NCBI RefSeq assembly: GCF_029263575.1
Contig: NZ_JAJUFV010000011.1
Location: 1-34,491, forward strand
DNA: 34,491 nucleotides
From: Microbacterium sp.
GTDB lineage: Bacteria > Actinomycetota > Actinomycetes > Actinomycetales > Microbacteriaceae
Direction: 5' to 3'
Part shown: positions 28,599-34,491 of the stretch, piece by piece
Layout: every line of letters begins with the position of its first letter
Position numbering within the stretch: the stretch's first letter is position 1
Program-made: the position numbers and the translations under genes
Notes under the pieces: model-generated
What the model was told of the DNA's origin: nothing
Database searches by the model: none
Seen by the model: only the letters and a program-made list of their open reading frames with translations

Positions 28599-29854
28599 GA
28601 GGTTCCTTCCCGCGGGATGACGAGGTGCACTTCCCAACCACCGGCGTGAGTGCGCCCGTAACTCAGGTCGGCACCGACGAGTTCGGCGCGCTCACGCATA
28701 CCCACCAGCCCGAAGCCGCCGGCACCGGACGCACGCGGAGGGTTCGGTTGGACCGGCGGAGCGTTGCGCACAAGGACACGCACATCCGTTCCCTGCGTGT
28801 CATCGATCTCAACGACGCAGTCGGCCCCGGGCGCGTGCATTGCGGCGTTGGCGAGTGCCTCCTGGATGGCGCGAAATGCCGCAAGCTGCGCGAGCGGACC
28901 GACGCCATCGCCGAGGGCGCGACCGTCATCTGCGCGCAGAATCGAGAGCCGCACCTCACTCGCGCGTCCGAGGTTGGCTGATTGGACGAGCTCCGGGACG
29001 GTGGCGAAACTCTCGACAGAACGCTCCCCCGTTTCGTCTTCTCTCAGCAGCCCGACCACGCGTCGCAGATTCTGCAGCACCGCTGTGCTCTCGGCTCTGA
29101 TCGCCGTTGCCGACGCCCGCGCGGCATCCGGATCTGTCGACACCTGCCGCTCGACGGCCGACGCCATCAGCGCGATCCCCGACATGTGGTGCGCGGCGAT
29201 ATCGTGCAGCTCACGCGCCATCGCCGCTCGCTCGCGCGCCACCTTCGCGTCGACGAGCGCATCGCGTTCACGGGTGAGGGCACGCAGCTCGCGTCGCTGT
29301 GCATCGCGCGATTCTCGCCGCGCGCGAAGCACGACGGCCAGCAACAGCGGAATCCCGAACAGCCCACCCACCTGCACGAAGGACTCACCGAATGCGGCAA
29401 GGGGATCGGCGCCCTCGGCGCCGAACGCGTTGATAAAGTTTCCGGCCAGATTCAGCAGCCCGGCCACAGCGAAAGCCCACCACAGGCCGCGTGACGGGGT
29501 CGCCAAGAACGCACAGAAGACTACGAGAATGATCGCGGGGGCGGTCACATCGAGCACAGTGCCCGGAAGGGTCGCCGCGAACAATCCGGCCGCCGCCGAC
29601 ACTCCCAGCACCGCCGTCTTACGCGCATGACGTGCCCACACCAGGAACACGCCCTGCGCCAGAAGGCAGCCGACCGCCGCCCACCATGGTGCTGCTCCGA
29701 CGGCCGGAACACCGGGGACGGCAGGCACGGCATCCGGCAACTCGGTCACCAGATCGGGAAAGAGAAACAGCAGACCGATGCCCACCGCAGCGCCCAGCGC
29801 GGCGACGAGAACGTCTGTCGCACGGGGCGCGCGGAGGGTTTCGACGACGGGCAT
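28595..29854 (-). CDS. HisKA_3 (NarL/DesK-type) sensor histidine kinase
   Basis: The 419-residue kinase has about six N-terminal helices (residues 12-178) with almost no extracytoplasmic domain, so it probably senses the membrane itself or a membrane partner. A short coiled segment follows. The HisKA_3 dimerisation domain has AMARELHDIAAHHMSG, with His217 as phosphoacceptor. The ATPase domain shows AIQEALANAAMHAPGA (N box) and GGFGLVGMRERAELVGADL (G box). Its promoter is leaderless and overlaps the CPBP stop codon. It forms a pair with the response regulator that follows with a 4-bp overlap. Confidence 0.93.
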   Translation of the reverse strand: MPVVETLRAPRATDVLVAALGAAVGIGLLFLFPDLVTELPDAVPAVPGVPAVGAAPWWAAVGCLLAQGVFLVWARHARKTAVLGVSAAAGLFAATLPGTVLDVTAPAIILVVFCAFLATPSRGLWWAFAVAGLLNLAGNFINAFGAEGADPLAAFGESFVQVGGLFGIPLLLAVVLRARRESRDAQRRELRALTRERDALVDAKVARERAAMARELHDIAAHHMSGIALMASAVERQVSTDPDAARASATAIRAESTAVLQNLRRVVGLLREDETGERSVESFATVPELVQSANLGRASEVRLSILRADDGRALGDGVGPLAQLAAFRAIQEALANAAMHAPGADCVVEIDDTQGTDVRVLVRNAPPVQPNPPRASGAGGFGLVGMRERAELVGADLSYGRTHAGGWEVHLVIPREGTS

Positions 29855-29860
29855 GTGCGG

Positions 29861-29866
29861 AGTCTA
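29861..29866 (-). promoter_or_regulatory. Leaderless -10 (TAGACT) of the kinase gene
   Basis: TAGACT on the minus strand ends 6 nt before ATG 29854. Its first three bases are the CPBP stop codon. Confidence 0.6.
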
Positions 29867-30775
29867 TTGCCTGACCGGCGCGGCCTCGGTCGACACCGGC
29901 GGATTCTGCGCGACCTCCCGAGCGAGAGGCACGCCCAGCCGACCCCGGGTCGCGATGACGATGGCGGCAGCCATGATCGAGGCGATGACCAGCAACATGA
30001 GGCTGTTCAGCTCGGTCGTCATGGTCGGGAACATCACCGGCACGAGCACCGAGACGGTGTTGTTGACGCCGACGTGCAGCAGCATCGAGATGGGCAGGCT
30101 CTGGTTGGTGCGATTGAACACCCATGACATCACGATGTTGAACGCGATGCAGAACCCGATGAAGGATGCCACGTGCAGCAGAGTCGAGTTCGGGAAGCCG
30201 CCCCACTCGGTGAGGAACAGGGGCATGTGCCACAGCGCCCACAGCGGCCCCAGCACGAAGCTCGCCGCGAGAGGACTGAAGCGAGCCTGCAGGCGCGGCA
30301 GCGCGAAGTCACGCCAGCCGGGCTCTTCTGCCAGCCCGGTCGTGACCATCTGCAGCATCAGCGCGGGCACGAAGAGCACGAGCGCCTCGACCGGGGGCGC
30401 CTGCACGGTGCCGCCGGAGAACACAAAACCTCCCACGATGATCGCCAGCGGCATGCCCAGCAGCGCCAGCGCGTACCAGCGCCAGTTGACGCGCCAACGC
30501 CACAGCCGCGCACCCCAGCGGCGCAGTCCCGCCCGACCGTCGACGATCGCGGTGACCAGGAGGGCGGATGTGATCGGCCCGAGATACGCCCCGGGCAGCA
30601 CTCCGACGAGCTGTGTGGTGCCCAACAGCGCAGGAAAGTCGTAGTCCCACAGGCCCAGCCCGCTATTGGAGAGGATGTACGGCATCCACGCTAGCCAGCT
30701 CAAGGCATTGGCGAGAGCGAAGAAACTGATGAGCGGATGCCGCGCTATCGCGCCACGGATCGTCCGAGTGGTCAT
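29864..30775 (-). CDS. CPBP (Abi) family intramembrane metalloprotease
   Basis: The 303-residue membrane protein has about eight helices and the three CPBP motifs: EEPGWRDFALPRL (Glu150, Glu151, Arg155), FVLGPLWALWHMP (His183) and HVGVNN (His234, Asn238). These form the glutamate/histidine active site of the Rce1/Abi type of intramembrane proteases, often linked to bacteriocin self-immunity. GAAAGGA lies before ATG 30775. Being first in a block with a two-component system and an FtsX-type exporter, it fits an antimicrobial-peptide response. Its proteolytic activity is inferred from motifs only. Confidence 0.9.
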   Translation of the reverse strand: MTTRTIRGAIARHPLISFFALANALSWLAWMPYILSNSGLGLWDYDFPALLGTTQLVGVLPGAYLGPITSALLVTAIVDGRAGLRRWGARLWRWRVNWRWYALALLGMPLAIIVGGFVFSGGTVQAPPVEALVLFVPALMLQMVTTGLAEEPGWRDFALPRLQARFSPLAASFVLGPLWALWHMPLFLTEWGGFPNSTLLHVASFIGFCIAFNIVMSWVFNRTNQSLPISMLLHVGVNNTVSVLVPVMFPTMTTELNSLMLLVIASIMAAAIVIATRGRLGVPLAREVAQNPPVSTEAAPVRQ

Positions 30776-30819
30776 TGTGAGGTCCTTTCATCAACCGGAC
30801 GGGTATGTCCCGCTCTTCG

Positions 30820-30825
30820 ACGCTA
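30820..30825 (-). promoter_or_regulatory. Putative -10 (TAGCGT) of the CPBP gene
   Basis: TAGCGT on the minus strand, part of the same 12-mer as at the ABC exporter. The leader is about 38 nt and includes a Shine-Dalgarno sequence. The rest of the 200-bp gap up to 30975 holds a GGAGGA/TCCTCC inverted repeat (30855-30877) and the divergent promoter. Confidence 0.45.
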
Positions 30826-30963
30826 GAAACGGTCGAGCCGCGCGACGAGAGCGCGGAGGACGAAACTCGGATCCTCCATCGAAAGGTGCAAGCTGTTCGA
30901 TCAGACCAACAAGGCGGCCATTCCCTGTTGAGATCGACAAACCCCGGCGGGAGCGGTTCTGCC

Positions 30964-30969
30964 TAAAGT
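30964..30969 (+). promoter_or_regulatory. Leaderless -10 (TAAAGT) of the serine hydrolase
   Basis: TAAAGT ends 6 nt before ATG 30976. Confidence 0.6.
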
Positions 30970-30975
30970 GAGGCC

Positions 30976-32361
30976 ATGGAAAGCCACGAAGAAGTTGCTG
31001 AATTCCTGCAGACCGAACTCGCGCGTCGGGCCACCGAGCGCGGGGTTCCCGGCGCCGCGGTCGCGGTTGTCATCGACGGCGAGATCATCGATCATGCCGT
31101 CGGGGTGCTCAGCACCGCGACCGCGGTTGAATCGACGCCCGAGTCGGTGTTCCAGATCGGATCGATCACGAAGGTCTGGACGGCCACCCTCGTGATGCAG
31201 CTCGTCGACGACGGTCTCGTCGACCTCGATGAGCCGGTCCGGACATACCTGCCCGAGTTCCGACTCGGCGACGATTCCGCCACAGCCTCCATCACCGTGC
31301 GGCACCTGCTCACGCATCGGGCGGGTTTTGAAGGTGATATCTTCACCGACACCGGTCGCGGCGACGACGCCATCGCGAAGTTCGTCGAACTGCTGGCCGA
31401 TATGCCGCAGACGTCGGCTCCGGGTGAGATGTTCTCGTACAACAACGCCGGATACATTCTGCTCGGCCTCCTCGTCGAACGCCTGCGTGAGACGACCTGG
31501 GAACAGGCACTGGTCGAGCGGATCGCGGCGCCCCTCGGCTTGGAGCGCGTCTCGCCGAGCCCGTACGAGGCCATCCTGCACCGTGCCGCCGTCGGCCATC
31601 TGGAGGCAGGAGAAGACGGCGCCTTGACCGCGGCACCGATCTGGGCGATGGCGCGCTCGAATGAGCCGGCCGGATCGATGCTCGCCATGACAGCGCGCGA
31701 TCTCGCTGGTTTCGCCCGCATGCACCTGTCGGAGGGCAAGGCACCCGACGGCACGACCGTGCTCGCGGAGTCGTCAGCACGGGCGATGCGCGCCGCGAGC
31801 GTTCATCTGCCCGTCATCACCGGCCTCGGCACCGCGTGGGGTCTGGGCTGGGAGATCGATCGCGACGACGACGTCAGGCTCTACGGTCACGACGGCAACA
31901 CGGTCGGACAGGCGTCCTTTCTGCGCATCGCCCACGACGCACAGGTCGCCGTCGTTCTGCTCACCAACGGCGGAGATGGGTCAGGGCTCCTGCACGACAT
32001 CGTCGACCCGCTGCTGCGTGAGCTCACCGGGCAGGGCCTGCCGCACACGCCGGAGCCGCCCACCGAACCCGCGGCCATCGACGCCACCTCATACATCGGC
32101 ACGTATTCGAACTCGATCTTCGATCTGGAGGTGTCGCAGGACGACGTCGGGCGCGTCTGGCTCGACCAGCGTCCGAAGGGCCTCCTCCTCGAGATGGGTG
32201 AGCAGCCCTCCCGCGATGAGCTCGTGGCTTTCGGCGACGACGCCCTGATCCTGCGTGAGAAGAAGAGCGGCATGCACATCGTCTACACGTTCCTCTCCCC
32301 CGACGCCGATGGTCGGCACTCCTTCATCCAGTTCGGCCGCGCGATCGCGCGCACGAGCTGA
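30976..32361 (+). CDS. Beta-lactamase-fold serine hydrolase (class C/DD-peptidase-like)
   Basis: The 461-residue protein belongs to the Pfam beta-lactamase (class C) group. The nucleophile motif SxxK is SITK (Ser63, Lys66), the second motif YxN is YNN (Tyr155, Asn157), and the third is HDG (His305-Gly307), as in D-aminopeptidases and esterases rather than true class C beta-lactamases (KTG). The last 100 residues form an extra C-terminal domain. No signal peptide is present, so it should be cytoplasmic, which argues against a resistance enzyme. The peptide transporter genes that follow suggest peptidase activity on imported peptides, but esterase activity is equally possible. Confidence 0.87.
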   Translation: MESHEEVAEFLQTELARRATERGVPGAAVAVVIDGEIIDHAVGVLSTATAVESTPESVFQIGSITKVWTATLVMQLVDDGLVDLDEPVRTYLPEFRLGDDSATASITVRHLLTHRAGFEGDIFTDTGRGDDAIAKFVELLADMPQTSAPGEMFSYNNAGYILLGLLVERLRETTWEQALVERIAAPLGLERVSPSPYEAILHRAAVGHLEAGEDGALTAAPIWAMARSNEPAGSMLAMTARDLAGFARMHLSEGKAPDGTTVLAESSARAMRAASVHLPVITGLGTAWGLGWEIDRDDDVRLYGHDGNTVGQASFLRIAHDAQVAVVLLTNGGDGSGLLHDIVDPLLRELTGQGLPHTPEPPTEPAAIDATSYIGTYSNSIFDLEVSQDDVGRVWLDQRPKGLLLEMGEQPSRDELVAFGDDALILREKKSGMHIVYTFLSPDADGRHSFIQFGRAIARTS

Positions 32362-32398
32362 CCTGCACACTGCGGTAAGTCCCGAATATTCATTGCCC

Positions 32399-32405
32399 AG
32401 GAGGA
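32399..32405 (+). promoter_or_regulatory. Strong ribosome binding site of the peptide-binding protein gene
   Basis: AGGAGGA lies 6 nt before ATG 32412, the best Shine-Dalgarno match in the window. It suggests high expression, as expected for a binding protein. Confidence 0.8.
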
Positions 32406-32411
32406 ATCGAA

Positions 32412-33995
32412 ATGACACCGAAACGCGCGGCGACAGCAGCCGTGACAGCTGTGACCGTCCTTGCACTCGCTCTCGTCGGCTGTTCATCCGGCGGCGGTGA
32501 CACACCCAGCGATGTCGTCGAAGGCGGAACGTTCACCCAGATCCTGAATGCCGACCCCGGCAATCTCGACCCGCAGATGTCGGCGGGCAGCGCCCTGTTC
32601 GACGTGAGCATCTTCGCTTACGACACACTGGTGGGCGTCGATGAAGACGGCCAGCCGCTGAGCCAGTTGGCGTCGGAGTGGACGCTCGAGCCGCTCGAAG
32701 CGACGCTGACGATCAAAGACGGAATCGTCTGCAGCGACGGCACGGAATTCACCGCGCAGACGGCAGCCGACAACCTGAACTGGATATCGGATCCCGCCAA
32801 CCAGAGCGCCTTTCTCGGGGCGTTCTTCCCCGCGGGCGTATCCACGGTCGCCGAGGGCGACACGATCACCCTGACCCTCAGCACGCCGGCGCCGTTCCTG
32901 CTGCTGGGGCTCGCCAACCTTCCCATGGTGTGCGACGCCGGCCTCAACGACCGCTCATTCCTCGCCGATGCATCCAACGGCACGGGCCCATACGTGCTGA
33001 CCGAGGCCGTACCGAACGATCACTACACCTTTGAGGTGCGCGAAGAGTACGCCTGGGGTCCCGATGGAGCGACGGTCGATGAAGCCGGTATCCCCGCTGT
33101 CGTGAACGTTCGCATCGTCGCCGACGGAACAACGGCGACGAACCTCATGCTCTCAGGCGAGGCGAACGCCGCTCAGCTGCTCGGCCCCGACGCCGAACGC
33201 GCCTTGGGCGCTGATCTGGACGCGCTCGAAACGAGTGCCGTCGTCGGCGAGCAGTGGTACAACCATGCCGACGGTCACCCCACCAGTGATCCGGCCGTGC
33301 GCATGGCACTGACGCAAGCGGTTGACCTCGACGAGCTGGCCAATGTCATCACCGCGGGCAACGGCGGCCCGGCCACTGCTCTGGCAACCGTCGCTCCGCG
33401 TGGGTGCACGTTCGACTCGATCTCGGGTGTGATCCCGAGCTACGACGTCGACGCCGCCGCCGCGACTCTCGATGAGGCGGGCTGGGTGCTCGGCTCCGAC
33501 GGTGTGCGCGAGAAGGACGGCACACGCCTCAGCATCGTGTTCCTGTACCAGAACGGCCTCGGGGCGGCTGGATCCGCCGGCGCCGAGCTCGCGATCGAGG
33601 CCTGGGAGAGCATCGGCGTCGAGGTCGACGGCAGAGAGCAGGACGAACCGTCGATCCTGGACGCGATCTTCAACACCGGCGCCTGGGACATCAGCTGGGT
33701 ACCGGTGAGCGTGAACAGCCCCGACCAGCTCATCGGATTCCTCAGCGGTGCCACGCCCCCCGAGGGCATGAACTTCTCGGGTATCCAGAACGACGAGTAC
33801 GATGCCGGCGTCGCCGAGGCGATGCAGCTTCCGGGTGTGGAAGGCTGCCCCGTCTGGCAGGAGGCAGAGTCGACCCTCATCGAGGAGGCTCATCTGGTGC
33901 CCTTCGCCGAGGACACCGTGTACATGTTCTCCAGCGATGCCGAGTTCAGCTGGACCGGACAGATCGCCCCCACCAGCATCCGCATGATGGGCTGA
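32412..33995 (+). CDS. Peptide ABC transporter substrate-binding lipoprotein (DppA/OppA type)
   Basis: The 527-residue product is a family 5 solute-binding protein. It has a signal peptide with lipobox LVGC (Cys24), then GGTFTQILNADPGNLDPQMS, YDTLVGVDEDGQ, LASEWTLEPLEATLTIKDGI and DGTEFTAQTAADNLNW, all typical of DppA/OppA/NikA proteins. NGTGPYVLTEAVPNDHYTF and VRMALTQAVDLDELANVI follow in the usual order. Such proteins capture di- or oligopeptides, nickel or related ligands. The permease start lies one base after its stop. The upstream hydrolase 50 bp away may be in the same transcript. Confidence 0.93.
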   Translation: MTPKRAATAAVTAVTVLALALVGCSSGGGDTPSDVVEGGTFTQILNADPGNLDPQMSAGSALFDVSIFAYDTLVGVDEDGQPLSQLASEWTLEPLEATLTIKDGIVCSDGTEFTAQTAADNLNWISDPANQSAFLGAFFPAGVSTVAEGDTITLTLSTPAPFLLLGLANLPMVCDAGLNDRSFLADASNGTGPYVLTEAVPNDHYTFEVREEYAWGPDGATVDEAGIPAVVNVRIVADGTTATNLMLSGEANAAQLLGPDAERALGADLDALETSAVVGEQWYNHADGHPTSDPAVRMALTQAVDLDELANVITAGNGGPATALATVAPRGCTFDSISGVIPSYDVDAAAATLDEAGWVLGSDGVREKDGTRLSIVFLYQNGLGAAGSAGAELAIEAWESIGVEVDGREQDEPSILDAIFNTGAWDISWVPVSVNSPDQLIGFLSGATPPEGMNFSGIQNDEYDAGVAEAMQLPGVEGCPVWQEAESTLIEEAHLVPFAEDTVYMFSSDAEFSWTGQIAPTSIRMMG

Positions 33996-33996
33996 T

Positions 33997-34491
33997 ATGA
34001 CCACGGTGACAACCAGACTGGCGGAGGATGCCACGCGCATCAGCGATCATCGCTGGCCACGTTTCATCCTCCGCCGAACCTGGCGGCTGATCGTCTCGCT
34101 GTGGGTGCTGGTGACGGCATCCTTCCTGATGATCCATCTCGTCCCCGGCGACCCGGTGCGCACAGCTCTGGGGCCCACGGCCTCCGCCGAGATCGTCGCG
34201 GCCCGTCGCGAAGCGCTCGGCCTCAACGACCCGATCTGGGAGCAGTACCTGAACTTCCTGCGCGGTCTGCTGACGGGCGATCTCGGGGTGTCGATCGGAT
34301 CGCAGCTTCCGGTGGCAGACATCATCGCCCAGCGGCTGCCGGCCACCGCCGCACTGGCCGGGCTCGCCTTCCTCTTGGCCGTCGTCGTCGCCATTCCCCT
34401 CGGCGTCGGCGTGGCGATCGCCACCCAGCGCGGCCGAGCACGCGGACTTGAGCTGGGTTTCAGCTCGTCGAGTGTGCTGCTGGGTTCCATC
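33997..34491 (+). CDS. Peptide ABC transporter permease (DppB type), 5' part
   Basis: This gene is not in the ORF track because it is cut by the window end. From ATG 33997, 165 codons are open. After about 30 polar residues comes a helix (LIVSLWVLVTASFLMIHLVPGDPV), where HLVPGDPV is the family hallmark. LGLNDPIWEQYLNFLRGLLTGDLGVSI is the conserved periplasmic segment, and the next helix is LAFLLAVVVAIPLGVGVAIA. This matches DppB/OppB permeases, which pair with DppC. It begins one base after the binding protein stop, so the two are in one operon. Confidence 0.92.
   Translation, partial: MTTVTTRLAEDATRISDHRWPRFILRRTWRLIVSLWVLVTASFLMIHLVPGDPVRTALGPTASAEIVAARREALGLNDPIWEQYLNFLRGLLTGDLGVSIGSQLPVADIIAQRLPATAALAGLAFLLAVVVAIPLGVGVAIATQRGRARGLELGFSSSSVLLGSI

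Noticed and set aside
1-34491. CRISPR arrays, insertion sequences, prophage genes, rRNA, other tRNAs
   Set aside because: None seen. The only tandem repeats are the short ones near 13.3, 23.6 and 24.2 kb, and no transposase or integrase motifs appear.

Overview
The window is a dense, high-GC stretch of an actinobacterial chromosome. Gene content, actinobacterial protein variants and the frequent GCATCC/GGATGC words suggest Microbacteriaceae, probably Microbacterium or a close relative. That assignment is inference from gene style, since no rRNA is present. I see no insertion sequence, prophage or CRISPR array. I support 36 protein-coding loci (two of them remnants or doubtful) and one tRNA.

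Layout. 0-4.3 kb (+): the end of sdhB, then a BrkB/YihY membrane protein, exonuclease III, trpS and a proline-rich membrane protein. 4.3-5.7 kb (-): pth and rplY. 5.8-7.5 kb (+): a 41-residue membrane peptide missing from the ORF track, and gnd. 7.5-13.3 kb: an aldonate locus. A CUT1 sugar ABC transporter (lipoprotein plus two permeases, no ATPase), gluconokinase and a galactonate dehydratase lie on the minus strand, with a divergent FadR-type regulator. 13.3-15.5 kb (+): an OmpR/HisKA two-component pair. 15.6-18.5 kb (-): a flavin electron-transfer operon (FMN-binding lipoprotein, ApbE, NqrB/RnfD-like membrane domain fused to an NAD(P)H reductase). 18.5-21.1 kb (-): tRNA-Gln, glmU, prs. 21.1-25.2 kb: a GNAT acetyltransferase, a gutted aminoglycoside-phosphotransferase-like gene, a short doubtful fragment, a DUF222/HNH (13E12-type) protein under a LexA-like box, a MarR regulator and an RluA-type pseudouridine synthase. 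25.2-30.8 kb (-): a CPBP protease, a NarL-type two-component system and an FtsX-type ABC exporter. 31-34.5 kb (+): a beta-lactamase-fold serine hydrolase and the start of a peptide ABC transporter.

How the genes work together. Gluconokinase makes 6-phosphogluconate, the substrate of the convergent neighbour gnd, so gluconate taken up by the ABC transporter could enter the pentose phosphate pathway directly. The dehydratase would serve galactonate. The flavin operon looks like a route from cytosolic NAD(P)H through the membrane to a flavinylated lipoprotein. The order pth-rplY-...-prs-glmU resembles the compact mycobacterial block, but about 13 kb of other genes lies between the two halves here.

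The strongest structural signals are regulatory. At least fourteen genes have a -10-like hexamer ending 6 or 7 nt before the start codon, the signature of leaderless mRNAs, and this settles several start choices. The tRNA-Gln gene ends one nucleotide before the glmU ATG. The sdh terminator hairpin contains the -10 of the next gene. A near-perfect actinobacterial SOS box overlaps the -10 of the HNH gene.
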